Assembly (NCBI RefSeq): GCF_031585635.1
Contig: NZ_CP134197.1
Location: forward strand, 496,001-560,000
Direction: 5' to 3'
Length of the DNA: 64,000 bases
Source of the DNA: Paraburkholderia sp. FT54
Lineage (GTDB): Bacteria; Pseudomonadota; Gammaproteobacteria; Burkholderiales; Burkholderiaceae
Positions 43,677 through 53,019 of the stretch are shown here, in pieces. Position 1 is the first letter of the stretch. Each line of letters begins with the position of its first letter. The translations under genes were made by a program, and so were the position numbers. The notes beneath the pieces were generated by a model. That model worked only from the letters and a program-made list of their open reading frames with translations, ran no database searches and was not told where the DNA came from.

Positions 43677-44585
43677 CTATTGGCTTGGTGACAGGAAGCG
43701 CATCTGGCCGGCGATCCGTGCTGCGGTCTCACGAAAGTTCGCGACTGCCGGGTTGTCCGAACTGGAATTCCATGCCGCGATCAACTCATAAGGCGTCAGC
43801 AGGTCGTCGATCGGTATGTAGACGACGCCGAGTTGATGAACTCGCGCTACCCACTGAGGTACCAACGTAACGCCAAGGCCCGCGCTAACAAGCGCAAGGA
43901 GAGTATGAAGCTGTTCGGCCTCTTGAACGATTCGAGGTGCAAACCCAGCGGATGCGCAACATGTGACGATGATTTCAAGAAGCCGGCTGTTCATTCTCCG
44001 GGGGAACAGAACAAACGACTCGTCGGCGAGTTCGACGATGGACAGCGTCGGCCGTACGGCAAGCGGATGCCCCTCCGGGATAGCCGCCACTAAAGGAGCC
44101 TCCGCGAGCGCGACAGACTTAAGCGCGTGACCAGGGGACGGCGAAGGCATGATTCCAATATCGATGACTGAAGTTCGAAGCGCCTCAATTTGTGCGCTTC
44201 GATCGAGCGGATGCAGCGTCAACTCGACCTGCGGCCACCTCTGGCGGAAGTCGCGCAGTATCGGCGGCAGCATGGACCACAGTACGTTGTCGACGAAACC
44301 AACCGCAAGCCGCCCGACCGTACCATCCGCCGACGCTCGGGCGCGGCGCATGGCCTCATCTGCCCGACGAAGAAGGTCACGCGCCTCAGGCAAAAATATC
44401 TCGCCGGAAACAGTGAGTCGAACGTTGTGGCGCGAGCGCTCCAGCAGCGAAAATCCGAGCTCTTCTTCGAGCAACTTCAACTGATGGCTCACCGCTGACT
44501 GCACCACGTGCATACGCTGTGCAGCCCGGCCGAAATGGAGTTCCTCAGCGACTGCCGTGAAGTACCGAAGTCTACGCAGGTCCAT
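43677..44585 (-). CDS. LysR-family transcriptional regulator
   Basis: A 302-residue regulator from ATG 44585 (MDLRRLRYFTAVAEELHF; the upstream frame is not supported). The helix-turn-helix (FGRAAQRMHVVQSAVSHQLKLLEEELG) and effector-binding domain are intact. It resembles regulators of aromatic-degradation or antibiotic-efflux genes. It is the last gene of the minus-strand block starting with pirin, and the nearest regulator to the porin and gentisate operon. Confidence 0.92.
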   Translation of the reverse strand: MDLRRLRYFTAVAEELHFGRAAQRMHVVQSAVSHQLKLLEEELGFSLLERSRHNVRLTVSGEIFLPEARDLLRRADEAMRRARASADGTVGRLAVGFVDNVLWSMLPPILRDFRQRWPQVELTLHPLDRSAQIEALRTSVIDIGIMPSPSPGHALKSVALAEAPLVAAIPEGHPLAVRPTLSIVELADESFVLFPRRMNSRLLEIIVTCCASAGFAPRIVQEAEQLHTLLALVSAGLGVTLVPQWVARVHQLGVVYIPIDDLLTPYELIAAWNSSSDNPAVANFRETAARIAGQMRFLSPSQ

Positions 44586-44731
44586 GATGAGAGAGCCACA
44601 TAAGGTTGCGAAAGTCTCGTCGAAGTTCTGCACTATCGCGCGCTTTCTTCACGAGCTGAACCACAGCTAATCGGCAGAGATCCACCAAGCAATCTACGAC
44701 CGCTGCGTTTCCGTAGAGCGGCCAGGATGCA

Positions 44732-45658
44732 TCATTGGGTTGCGTCGAGCACGACTTTGCCGTGTGCATGACGGGTCAAGCTCTTTTTCAGAGCATCGGC
44801 GGCGTGCGACAGTGGAAAGATGGTCTCGACTTCAACGCTAAGCTCGCCGGAATCGAAGTACGCAGCGATTGCAGTCAACTGTTTGCCATCGGATCGGGTT
44901 GCGAAATGCCTCGCCACCACACCTGCTAGCCTCGCGCGTTCGGCGTCCGGTGGACTGACCGGTGACACCAAGGTACCGCCCGCCTTTAACAGCGACCATG
45001 AACGATCCTGTGTTTCACCGCCAACCAGATCCAGGACGATGTCCACAGACGACACGATCTGTTCGAAGGACTCGGTCTGATAGTCGATGACCTGCGTCGC
45101 GCCAAGCTGTCTAACGTAGTCAAGATTGCCGGATGACGCCGTTCCGATTACGCTGGCGCCAGCGATTCTCGCGAACTGCACTGCCATACTGCCAACACCA
45201 CCCGCTGCACCGTGGATCAGCACGCGCTGACCCGGTTTGACGCCAGCGTGCTCATGCAACGCCTGCCACGCGGTCAATGCTGCCGCAGGCACACCTGCCG
45301 CTTCAAGCGGGGAGAGTTTATTCGGAACTAAAGCCAGACGTTCCGTTGACGCGATCACCTTCGTGGCGTACCCACCGACGATCCCGATGTAACCGAAGAC
45401 GTGGTCACCCACGGCGAAGCCCCTGACCCCGGCGCCCAGTGCCGAAACTTTTCCCGAAACGTCAACGCCAGGCGTGTAAGGCAGTGACAGCGGCAGGAAT
45501 GCTTTCATCCTGCCTTCCAGAATTTTCCAGTCGACCGGGTTAACGCCGCTCCCGGCAACGTCGATCAATACTTCACCCTCTCCCGGTACCGGGTCAGCGA
45601 TATCTTCCAGCGTCAGCACTTCGGGGCCGCCGTAGGCGTAGGCACGTATAGCTTTCAC
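44732..45658 (-). CDS. NADP-dependent quinone oxidoreductase-like MDR (zinc-free)
   Basis: A 308-residue medium-chain dehydrogenase/reductase of the quinone oxidoreductase branch. VNPVDWKILEGR and PGVDVSGKVSALG in the N-terminal domain, LIHGAAGGVGSMAVQFARI as nucleotide-binding motif, and no zinc-ligand cysteines. Enzymes of this group reduce quinones or activated alkenes with NADPH. Neighbours (SDR, DoxX, pirin, cyclase) suggest an electrophile or oxidative-stress block. Confidence 0.9.
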   Translation of the reverse strand: MKAIRAYAYGGPEVLTLEDIADPVPGEGEVLIDVAGSGVNPVDWKILEGRMKAFLPLSLPYTPGVDVSGKVSALGAGVRGFAVGDHVFGYIGIVGGYATKVIASTERLALVPNKLSPLEAAGVPAAALTAWQALHEHAGVKPGQRVLIHGAAGGVGSMAVQFARIAGASVIGTASSGNLDYVRQLGATQVIDYQTESFEQIVSSVDIVLDLVGGETQDRSWSLLKAGGTLVSPVSPPDAERARLAGVVARHFATRSDGKQLTAIAAYFDSGELSVEVETIFPLSHAADALKKSLTRHAHGKVVLDATQ

Positions 45659-45706
45659 GGGTAACTCCTGATTAAACGACTGTACATATGAAGCCGATTT
45701 GATTTG

Positions 45707-46477
45707 TCAGATCACCGAAAGCAGACCGCCATCAACAAGCAAGGCGATGCCGGTGACATAGCTCGACATGTCCGAACCGAGCCACGCAACAGCGTCGCCT
45801 ATTTCGGACGGCTTCCCGAGGCGGCGCAATGGCGTGCGTTGCCGAAAGCCTTCCGAGGCTGCGGCGATGCCGGGATTCGTGCGCAGCAAATGCGTATCGA
45901 TCGTGCCGGGGCAGACCGCGTTGACGCGGATGCCGTCGGGGCCGAGCGCGTCTGCGAGCGCCTTGGCCATCAGTACAACACCACCTTTGCTGGTCGAGTA
46001 AGCGACGGTCATTCCGGCGCCCGCGATGCCACCCATGCTCGCCATCAGCACGATGCTGCCAGGCTTGCCACGCGCCTTCATCTGGCGTGCCGCGGCTTGC
46101 GCACCGAAAAGCACGCCGTCGAGATTGACCGCCATCAGTCGCCGGTAGTCGCTTTCGGCGACGCCGGGACCGTCCTCACGCAACGTGATGCCGGCGTTGC
46201 AAACCATTACGTCGACGCCGCCAAACTCCGCCGCCGCATCGACCAGCGCGTCGACTTCCGCGTGCCGCGTCACGTCGGTGCGTTGAAAACGCGTGAGCAC
46301 ACCTAGCGCTTCGATCTCGGCAGTCGTCTGCGTACCGCCCTCGTGCGGGGTTTCGGTGACGTCGGAGACGATCACTGCCTTTGCTCCGTGCCGCGCCGCG
46401 CTAATCGCAATGGCCCGGCCGATGCCGCTGGCCGCGCCAGTGACCAGAACGACCTTGTCCTCAAGAATATCGCTCAT
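45707..46477 (-). CDS. short-chain dehydrogenase/reductase
   Basis: A 256-residue SDR from ATG 46477. Cofactor motif TGAASGIG, NAG in CNAGIT, catalytic Ser in LMASMGG, YSTSK, and C-terminal VTGIALLVDGG are all present, so the classic active site is complete. The acidic residue after the second strand (SDVTE) favours NAD. It is followed by the MDR gene 48 bp later on the same strand. Substrate unknown. Confidence 0.92.
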   Translation of the reverse strand: MSDILEDKVVLVTGAASGIGRAIAISAARHGAKAVIVSDVTETPHEGGTQTTAEIEALGVLTRFQRTDVTRHAEVDALVDAAAEFGGVDVMVCNAGITLREDGPGVAESDYRRLMAVNLDGVLFGAQAAARQMKARGKPGSIVLMASMGGIAGAGMTVAYSTSKGGVVLMAKALADALGPDGIRVNAVCPGTIDTHLLRTNPGIAAASEGFRQRTPLRRLGKPSEIGDAVAWLGSDMSSYVTGIALLVDGGLLSVI

Positions 46478-46582
46478 TTTGGTATCCTTATAAATCAATC
46501 AACTTAAACGCATGTACTGGACCGACAGTCTAGTGGTGCGCGGCGGACGTCAAGGCGCTAGCGCGTGAGCGCAGCCGGCTTT

Positions 46583-47026
46583 TCATGCCTCTTTCGCGCC
46601 GGCAGGAAAAGCACCGAGTTGCTGCATCAGCGAGAAGAGATTGGCGACACCCCAATGTTCGGCAATCTTCCCGTTGCGCACACGCATCGCATCGACGGTT
46701 TCAAAATGGATCTTTCGGCCGGTGGGCGGCACACCGAGGAAGGTGCCTTCATGTGTGCCGTGGTACGTCTTGTAGGTCGTCACCAGATCTCCGTCGGCAA
46801 CCTGCCAATGAATATCTGCGTGAAAATCAGGGAACGCGGCACGCAGTGCGTGGTAGAGGCCGCGTGCACCATCCTTGTCCGGGGTACAGTTTGGCTGCGG
46901 CGTATGGTCGATAAAATCGTCCGCGAATAATTCTTCGAATACGTCGAAGTTGCCGCCGCCTTGAACCTCTTCGGTATTGCGACGAACCACAGCCTTTGCT
47001 TCTTCGCTTGCATTGTTACGGGTCAT
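46583..47026 (-). CDS. SnoaL-like ester cyclase / polyketide-cyclase-type protein
   Basis: A 147-residue NTF2-fold protein. ELFADDFIDHTPQPN, ALRAAFPDFHADI and EHWGVANLFSLMQQLG match the SnoaL-like ester cyclase family widely found near stress-induced oxidoreductases. A catalytic function is usually unproven for these. It lies in the middle of the block, 105 bp upstream of the SDR. Confidence 0.85.
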   Translation of the reverse strand: MTRNNASEEAKAVVRRNTEEVQGGGNFDVFEELFADDFIDHTPQPNCTPDKDGARGLYHALRAAFPDFHADIHWQVADGDLVTTYKTYHGTHEGTFLGVPPTGRKIHFETVDAMRVRNGKIAEHWGVANLFSLMQQLGAFPAGAKEA

Positions 47027-47205
47027 GTCATGCTCCAGAACGGTTGAAAAATGCGAGTGTTTCAGATGAGTGTTTTAGATACAGAGATCAAGAACGCTAC
47101 CCATCACAGTCTCCTTTGGGTAATGAAGCAGGCCGTCAAGGCGCCGCAGGAGCACAACAGGTTTCCAGCACGACTCAGGGCCGTCCACGGCCGTCCCGAA
47201 CGTCG

Positions 47206-47631
47206 TTATTGCGCGGTACCTGCGACTGGCACATCGCGACGGCTATCGAAGCTGAATGCGCCTGCGCCATAGGCCACGACCTGGATCAGACCACCCGCCA
47301 TCGCGACATTCTTGAGAAAGTGGAACATCTGGTTCTGGTCGCCAAGCGCATGGTGGAAGATCAGCGCGGTAATGATCGAATACACTGCCAGTAGCACGGC
47401 AACGAGTCGCGTACGGTAGCCGACTATCAGCAGAACGCTGCCAACCAGCTCAAGACCCATCGAGCCGAGATAGCCAAGCAGCGGCACGGGTAATCCTAGC
47501 GACCCGATGTAGCCGATGGTCGCTCCCGGCGCCGTGAGTTTGCTAAAGCCGCTCACGAGAAAAATGGCAGCGATGAGAATGCGGCCAATCAGCGGAAGGG
47601 TCTGATAAGAATTTGCAGAGGTTGAGTTCAT
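47206..47631 (-). CDS. DoxX-family membrane protein
   Basis: A 141-residue protein with four membrane helices, from ATG 47631. GRILIAAIFLVSGFSKL and MGLELVGSVLLIVGYRTRLV are characteristic of DoxX/DoxD-like proteins. These associate with quinone-linked redox processes or thiol-stress responses in some bacteria. Its place between pirin and the cyclase fits the redox theme of the block. Confidence 0.88.
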   Translation of the reverse strand: MNSTSANSYQTLPLIGRILIAAIFLVSGFSKLTAPGATIGYIGSLGLPVPLLGYLGSMGLELVGSVLLIVGYRTRLVAVLLAVYSIITALIFHHALGDQNQMFHFLKNVAMAGGLIQVVAYGAGAFSFDSRRDVPVAGTAQ

Positions 47632-47688
47632 GACGAGTTCCTTGAGTTTTAGAAAATGAGGCAAAGATTAAGTGGACTGCTTGTGTGA

Positions 47689-48561
47689 CTATCGGATGCG
47701 GCCGCGAAAGCGAAGTTGCTCGCCAATTCGCGCGATCCGGGCTTCTCCCGCTTGTAGCGCGGCCTCCGACGTGTGAACCGAGTAGTAGCCGAGCACCAGG
47801 TCATGCGGGTGCTTTACTGCGGACGCGAAAATGAATTCGGCGTCTGCGTCTGCGACGAAGTCGAGAACGTCTTCCGACTCGCTGAAGACCGCGAGTTCGC
47901 TGCGCAGACTTTCGCCTGCGACACGAAGCGCGCCACGATGCACGTGCGTCCAGGCCACGGTATGCCCCACGGGAGGCGTATAGCGCCAACGTTCACCCAC
48001 TGCGAGCCGTACATGCAGATAGTTGATCCCGTCAGGAGCCAATACCGGGCTGTGAGCGTCCCTGTAGCTGCCGAGAATGACGCGCGCAGGACCCACATGC
48101 GGGATTGCCTGCGCGGGAAGATATTGGGTTTGCGGTTCCCCATTCTCGATTTCGCGCGGCAATGCCACCCACATCTGGTAACCGTGAAAGCGTTTGAGAT
48201 CCGCGGGACTGGCGTCGTGCCAGATGCCGCTGCCCGAGTTCATCCATTCGATGCTGCCTGCGGACAACACGCCCGAAGCGCCCGTTGTGTCTTCGTAACG
48301 CAGGTTACCCGAGAGCAGGACCGTGATTGTCGCGATGCCCGAATGCGGGTGCATCGGAAACAGTGCGTCGCTCGACGGCGTGAAATCGAAGTAGTCAAGG
48401 AACACGAACGGCTTGATCAGTTCGCCTAGTTCGGCGGGACTAACGATGCGCGTGACCGGCCCATGGCGGCGCCCTTGCGTGCGCGCCACGACGGTACGCG
48501 AAAGACTGGCTGGCTGGACAACGGGAGGGTCTGCTTCGAGTAGATCAGTGGCGGGCGCCAT
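47689..48561 (-). CDS. pirin-family bicupin protein
   Basis: A 290-residue bicupin from ATG 48561 with AAGGAAA upstream. The N-terminal cupin carries the metal histidines in MHPHSGIATITVLL and the Glu/His pair near SIEWMNSGSGIWHDA. Pirins have quercetinase activity or act as redox-sensing regulators. It is the first gene of the minus-strand redox block below the second LysR gene. 48562-48916 shows nothing convincing. Confidence 0.9.
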   Translation of the reverse strand: MAPATDLLEADPPVVQPASLSRTVVARTQGRRHGPVTRIVSPAELGELIKPFVFLDYFDFTPSSDALFPMHPHSGIATITVLLSGNLRYEDTTGASGVLSAGSIEWMNSGSGIWHDASPADLKRFHGYQMWVALPREIENGEPQTQYLPAQAIPHVGPARVILGSYRDAHSPVLAPDGINYLHVRLAVGERWRYTPPVGHTVAWTHVHRGALRVAGESLRSELAVFSESEDVLDFVADADAEFIFASAVKHPHDLVLGYYSVHTSEAALQAGEARIARIGEQLRFRGRIR

Positions 48562-48916
48562 GACGATTTCCTTGTGGAGATGACATGGCTGAAGGTTAGA
48601 GGTTGGCGAACCCCAGCGGAAGCCTATATATTTGCATGAAATCCATGCCATAAAGCGATAGATCTCTGGGACAGATAGGGCCGCGCAGCAGGTCTGGTAA
48701 TTTTCGATTCCATGTTTGTCGACTGCGCAGACGAGGAAAACCGCTCATTCGGTCGGCACTTCGACCCGCTCGACTGCGATGGGGATCTCTCGTCAAGCTT
48801 CATCGACTGGTTTGCGCCAGTGATATTCAGTCAGCGTGTGGATTGATAAGCCTGACGTGACCGCCAGGCTCGAGCAACTGAAACGCCCTTCCGCTTGGTC
48901 AGGTCGACCGCGATCG

Positions 48917-49819
48917 TTATTCTTCGTTTGAGGTTTGCTTGAGTCGACTGAGGAACCAACGACCCGCAGGACCCGGCGGTGTATCTTTACGACAGATTGC
49001 GAACATGGCGATCGGCGGCGTTTGAGGCTGAAAGCTTTCGATTCGCAGCGGTACAAGATCTCCTGAAATAAGATCGGCGCGTACCATCGCCGCTGGCATA
49101 TGCCCCCATCCAAAGCCAGCTCGCAAAAACGCGTGCTTCGCGCCCAGATCCGCTAATCGCCAGATCTGCGGCGAGAACACACCGAAGGACTTGCCATCAG
49201 TCAGCGGCGTGCGATCAGTCAATACAAGCTGCACATGTTCTTCCAGCTCGCGAGAGCGGATCACTCTGTCAAGCGATGCCAAGGGATGCTTTGGAGCGGT
49301 GACGGTGACCATTGGCACATCAAGCAGTTTCTCGGCATCGATCGTTTCGGGCACGGCCGGCATAGAACCGCTAATGCCGAGCCTACACACCCGCTCCAGC
49401 ACTCCTTGCACGACCCCACCCAGGGCCTCGACATATAAACGCAATGGAGTGTGAGGAAACGCGTCACGAAATTCTCCAACCGCCACTGTGAGTGACTCCA
49501 TCGGATACATGACGTCCACCACGACAGAAAGCTCTGCTTCCAGTCCTTCGGCCATTGCTCGCGCCGTCGACTTGAAGCCATCCATGCCGCCGACGACTAG
49601 ACGGGCCTGCGAAAGCAACGCAGCACCTTGCTCCGTCAATCGCGGATAGCGACCGCTCCGGTCGAACAATGGCACATTGATCTGCGCTTCAAGGTTGGCG
49701 AGCGTCTTGCTCACGACGGACTGTGCTCTGCGAAGCCTGCGTCCGGCCGCGGAGAAGCTTCCTTCGTCCGCGGCAGCAATAAAGGTGCGCAGTTGATCCA
49801 TGGACACGCCGTCGAGCAT
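48917..49819 (-). CDS. LysR-family transcriptional regulator
   Basis: A 300-residue regulator starting MLDGVSMDQLRTFIAAADEGSF, helix-turn-helix FSAAGRRLRRAQSVVSKTLANLEAQIN, and an effector domain. It lies upstream of, and on the same strand as, the pirin-DoxX-cyclase block and is the likely regulator. A TATTTC...GAAATA inverted repeat near 49826-49858 precedes it and is a candidate autoregulatory site. Confidence 0.9.
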   Translation of the reverse strand: MLDGVSMDQLRTFIAAADEGSFSAAGRRLRRAQSVVSKTLANLEAQINVPLFDRSGRYPRLTEQGAALLSQARLVVGGMDGFKSTARAMAEGLEAELSVVVDVMYPMESLTVAVGEFRDAFPHTPLRLYVEALGGVVQGVLERVCRLGISGSMPAVPETIDAEKLLDVPMVTVTAPKHPLASLDRVIRSRELEEHVQLVLTDRTPLTDGKSFGVFSPQIWRLADLGAKHAFLRAGFGWGHMPAAMVRADLISGDLVPLRIESFQPQTPPIAMFAICRKDTPPGPAGRWFLSRLKQTSNEE

Positions 49820-49982
49820 ATATCTATTTCCCGAATCGATTCTGTCGAGAAATATAGTCTTCCTGGCTAGATGTCAAGCGCCAAACCTTCAGTCAGGCAA
49901 TCACCTACCCGCCAGGCGCATCTGGCACCCGCCCGTCAACGATGCGCCGGTGGGGTGATCCACAGCTTGCCGCCAGCCAAAT

Positions 49983-50774
49983 TCAATGCGTTCCACAATC
50001 GCGGTCCCGCAGAACTTCTTGTGCCGCAATCGCCGCATTGATCGCCCTCGGAAATCCGGCATAAGCGGCAATCTGCGTAATCACCTCGACAAGCTCCTCC
50101 CGCGTCCCGCCAACGTTGAGAAAGCCATGCATGTGAACCTTGAGTTGCGGCGTAGCGGAACCCATCGCTGCCAACGCCGCCACCGTAATCAATTCTCGCA
50201 GGACGAGATCGATACCGGTCCGCGAGTACACGTCGCCGAATGCGAATTCGATAACGAAGCGGCCGAGATCGGGTGCGATCTCGTTCAACGATTCGATCAC
50301 TCGCTCACCAACCGCACCATCAATAGCCCTGAGTCCCGCCACGCCATCGTTGTAACGCGTTGCGCTCGGTGGCACCGACACGGGCGCAGCATCGACGCCC
50401 TTCTCGCGAAACACGTCGCTTGCTGCCCACACGCCGTTGACTGCCGCCGGAAAACCTGCATAGACGACAAGGTGAATCATCAGTTCCACGATTTCGCGCG
50501 GCGAACAGCCAACGTTCAGCGCCCCCGCAATATGGAAGCGCAGTTGCGGCTCGGCGCCCCCCATCGCCGCAAGTGCGGCAACAGTCACGAATTGGCGCTG
50601 CCGGAGATCGAGTGCAGGTCGCGAATAGATTTCCCCATACGCGAAGCTGATCGCCATCTGCGCCAGGTCTGGCGCAATGTCTTTCAGGGCCTCGCTGATC
50701 GAGGGGTGTTCCGTCTGTTCGATGGCCATCAAGTATTGGCGGCCAAGCGTCAAAGTCGATTGAGCGTCCTGCAT
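49983..50774 (-). CDS. tandem two-domain carboxymuconolactone decarboxylase-family protein
   Basis: A 263-residue protein built of two similar halves. In each, an AxExxSRxxxDLxxRxxxTVAALAAMGxAxPQL segment is followed by HxxGxLNVGxxxxExxExxxxxxxYAGFPxAxN (first copy about residues 45-120, second about 165-245). This is the carboxymuconolactone decarboxylase fold duplicated. CxxC peroxidase cysteines are absent. It is divergent from a LysR gene with a perfect palindrome between them, so that regulator probably controls it. Confidence 0.87.
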   Translation of the reverse strand: MQDAQSTLTLGRQYLMAIEQTEHPSISEALKDIAPDLAQMAISFAYGEIYSRPALDLRQRQFVTVAALAAMGGAEPQLRFHIAGALNVGCSPREIVELMIHLVVYAGFPAAVNGVWAASDVFREKGVDAAPVSVPPSATRYNDGVAGLRAIDGAVGERVIESLNEIAPDLGRFVIEFAFGDVYSRTGIDLVLRELITVAALAAMGSATPQLKVHMHGFLNVGGTREELVEVITQIAAYAGFPRAINAAIAAQEVLRDRDCGTH

Positions 50775-50860
50775 CAGTTCCTCGCGAAGTTATGTCACGT
50801 GGTTGCGGCTAGTTGAGTGAACAATAACGACGTCAGCGGTGATGCGCCAATTCCTTTGAC

Positions 50861-50881
50861 GTGATACCTTTTGGGTATCAC
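50861..50881. promoter_or_regulatory. LysR binding palindrome
   Basis: GTGATACC (50861-50868) and GGTATCAC (50874-50881) form a perfect inverted repeat with a five-base spacer, containing the LysR-type T-N11-A core. It lies between the divergent decarboxylase-family and LysR starts. The half-site GTATCAC recurs at 51943-51949. Confidence 0.65.
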
Positions 50882-50903
50882 GAGGCAATGCGAGACTTCC
50901 CAC

Positions 50904-51827
50904 ATGCAGACAATCATCGAACTCTGGCAACTGCGATACTTCGTTGCCGCGGCCGAAGAACTGAGCTTTCGGCGCGCGGCAGAGCGTCTGTTCATTACAC
51001 AACCACCCTTGACGAGACAGATTCAGGCGCTCGAAGAAATCATCGGCACAAGACTGTTCGAGCGCGATCGCGGCGGCGTAACGCTGACCTCCGAAGGCAC
51101 GTACTTACTGGCCGAAGCTCGCGATCTTCTCTCGGTAGCCGACGCTACGTTCGAGCGAATCGCACAGCGCGCCGCGCGGAGCAGGACCGAACTTAGGCTT
51201 GGTATCACCACGGTGATTGATCCCGCCTTATTTGCGTGGCTCGAACCGGCGCTCAAGAAACGTGAACCGGCAATACGGGTGATTCAGAAGCGGCAGTACT
51301 CACAGGATTCGGTGCACGACCTCCGTTGCGGCTTACTCGACGCCGCACTGATCGGTTTGCCATCTGCAACTGACGGCCTTCGCGTCGAACAGCTGTTTGA
51401 CGAACCCCTCGTAGCCGCATTGCCGCAAGGACATGCGTTACGAAAACGCAAACGCATTTCCCTTCTGGAACTGGCCGGCGACCCGCTGTTCTGGCCGCAA
51501 CGACGAATCAATCCGAGTTATTACGATCATTTTGAGGGATTCTTCCGCAGACATGGCTTCAATCCGCGGCGCGTTGTGGAGCCGACTGATCACCATGTGC
51601 TCCTTAGCCTGATTGCCGAGGGTCAAGGCGTTGCACTGATTCCGGCGTCGCTGAAATCCATTACGCGTGACGGTGTGATCTATCGTGAGCTCCGTGAGCA
51701 GACAGACTTGCGGATCGAAGTGGCGATCGCATACATGCCGAACGCGCACAATGCGCCGCTGCAGCAACTGATAGATGCCCTGCGATCGCACTATTGCGCA
51801 GGCATCGATGCAAAATTGAATGTGTGA
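50904..51827 (+). CDS. LysR-family regulator (BenM/CatM-like aromatic type)
   Basis: A 307-residue regulator from ATG 50904 (MQTIIELWQLRYFVAAAEELSF). Helix-turn-helix FRRAAERLFITQPPLTRQIQALEEIIG is characteristic of the CatR/BenM branch. It is divergent from the two-domain decarboxylase-family protein and upstream of the fumarylpyruvate-hydrolase-like gene. Half-sites GTATCAC near both suggest that it regulates both. The inducer is probably an aromatic intermediate. Confidence 0.92.
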   Translation: MQTIIELWQLRYFVAAAEELSFRRAAERLFITQPPLTRQIQALEEIIGTRLFERDRGGVTLTSEGTYLLAEARDLLSVADATFERIAQRAARSRTELRLGITTVIDPALFAWLEPALKKREPAIRVIQKRQYSQDSVHDLRCGLLDAALIGLPSATDGLRVEQLFDEPLVAALPQGHALRKRKRISLLELAGDPLFWPQRRINPSYYDHFEGFFRRHGFNPRRVVEPTDHHVLLSLIAEGQGVALIPASLKSITRDGVIYRELREQTDLRIEVAIAYMPNAHNAPLQQLIDALRSHYCAGIDAKLNV

Positions 51828-51935
51828 ACGCCGCGCTGCAACGGGCTGGCAGCCCCTCCTAAGAGAGGCGTGGTGATTAGAATTCGTGATCACGCTGTCA
51901 GTATTCATCGTTGGACGCGGACGCACCGCATAACC

Positions 51936-51949
51936 ATACTTCGTATCAC
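51936..51949. promoter_or_regulatory. candidate LysR half-site
   Basis: ATACTTCGTATCAC combines ATAC/GTAT symmetry with the GTATCAC half-site of the 50861-50881 palindrome. It is 260 bp before the hydrolase start, far for a promoter. The 51828-52210 gap holds no gene; CGTGATCACG (51885-51894) is a further palindrome. Confidence 0.3.
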
Positions 51950-52210
51950 TTGCCACGAGGCACAGTTACGACACTGGTCTCTGACAAGCTGAGGTTGTCA
52001 TTGCGCTCGTGAGCCCGACCCACCAGATTCGGTGGCACGGCAGAGAGCCCGCTCTGCACCACGCTTTGCGATCGCGTCGGCCGCAAAGTGCTGGAGCTTG
52101 TCATCGGGGCGATCAGAGTCGCGGCACCCAAATAAACCTGCGCCTGCACTCACAAACATGCTGGCGGGGCTCATCGACCAGCGGCTTTCGAAAAAACAGG
52201 AGTTGCCTTT

Positions 52211-52906
52211 ATGCGCACCGAGTTCACTTTACCCACGCCGACCGTGTTGATACAGGGCAATGATTCCGTTTTCCCGGTTCGGCGCATCTACTGCGTGGGC
52301 CGCAACTATGCTGCGCATGTTCGCGAGATGGGCTTCGACCCGCACCGCGAGCCGCCCTTTTTCTTCTGCAAGCCGGCAGATGCCATCGTCAACGTGCCGG
52401 CTGATACGACCGTCGAAGTTCCCTACCCGCAGCAGACTAGCGAGTACCACCACGAAGTCGAACTGGTCGCAGCGATCGGACGCGCCGGCAGTGACATTGC
52501 GGTAGAAGATGCGTTGGACTATGTCTTCGGATACGCGGTCGGTCTCGACATGACCCGGCGCGACCTGCAGCTTGCGCTGCGTGACAAGGGGCGGCCGTGG
52601 GAACTAGGCAAGGCATTCGACCAGTCGGCACCCATCGCACCGCTGCGCAGGGTCAGCGACGTCGGCCACATTGACCGTGGCGCTCTCTGGGTACAGGTCA
52701 ACGGTGAGGATCGCCAGCGTACGGACCTCGCCAGACTCATCTGGTCGGTACCGGAAATCATCGCCAACCTGTCAACGTATTTCGAACTGCAGCCTGGTGA
52801 TCTCATCTTCACCGGCACGCCCGAAGGCGTGGGGCCCGTCCACCGCGGGGACACCATGACGGGAGGCATCACGGGGCTGGGTGAGTTGAGCGTGAAGGTG
52901 CGTTGA
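52211..52906 (+). CDS. fumarylpyruvate hydrolase (FAH superfamily, NagK-like)
   Basis: A 231-residue FAH-fold hydrolase. GRNYAAHVREMG, FFFCKPADAIV, EYHHEVELVAAIG with metal-ligand Glu residues, GYAVGLDMTRRDLQ and FTGTPEGVGP are in order. Such short enzymes cleave acylpyruvates, including fumarylpyruvate to fumarate and pyruvate, the last step of the glutathione-dependent gentisate pathway. Dioxygenase and isomerase are at 37.9-40.9 kb, so the pathway would be complete in this window, apart from the step forming gentisate. Confidence 0.88.
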   Translation: MRTEFTLPTPTVLIQGNDSVFPVRRIYCVGRNYAAHVREMGFDPHREPPFFFCKPADAIVNVPADTTVEVPYPQQTSEYHHEVELVAAIGRAGSDIAVEDALDYVFGYAVGLDMTRRDLQLALRDKGRPWELGKAFDQSAPIAPLRRVSDVGHIDRGALWVQVNGEDRQRTDLARLIWSVPEIIANLSTYFELQPGDLIFTGTPEGVGPVHRGDTMTGGITGLGELSVKVR

Positions 52907-53019
52907 ATATGCCCGCAGAGGCAGAAATTCACATGCTTTCGCGAGCCACATGTCTGAAGCACGACGGCAGGTCGGCAAGTTCTTTTGAATCCCATCTTCA
53001 CAATCGATAGGAGCTAGTC

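Noticed and set aside
45704..46306. 200-residue frame opposite the SDR gene
   Set aside because: Shadow of a complete SDR with all active-site motifs.
48793..48916. possible IS3-type OrfA remnant past the second LysR gene
   Set aside because: The reading TEYHWRKP resembles an OrfA end only vaguely and nothing around it supports an IS.
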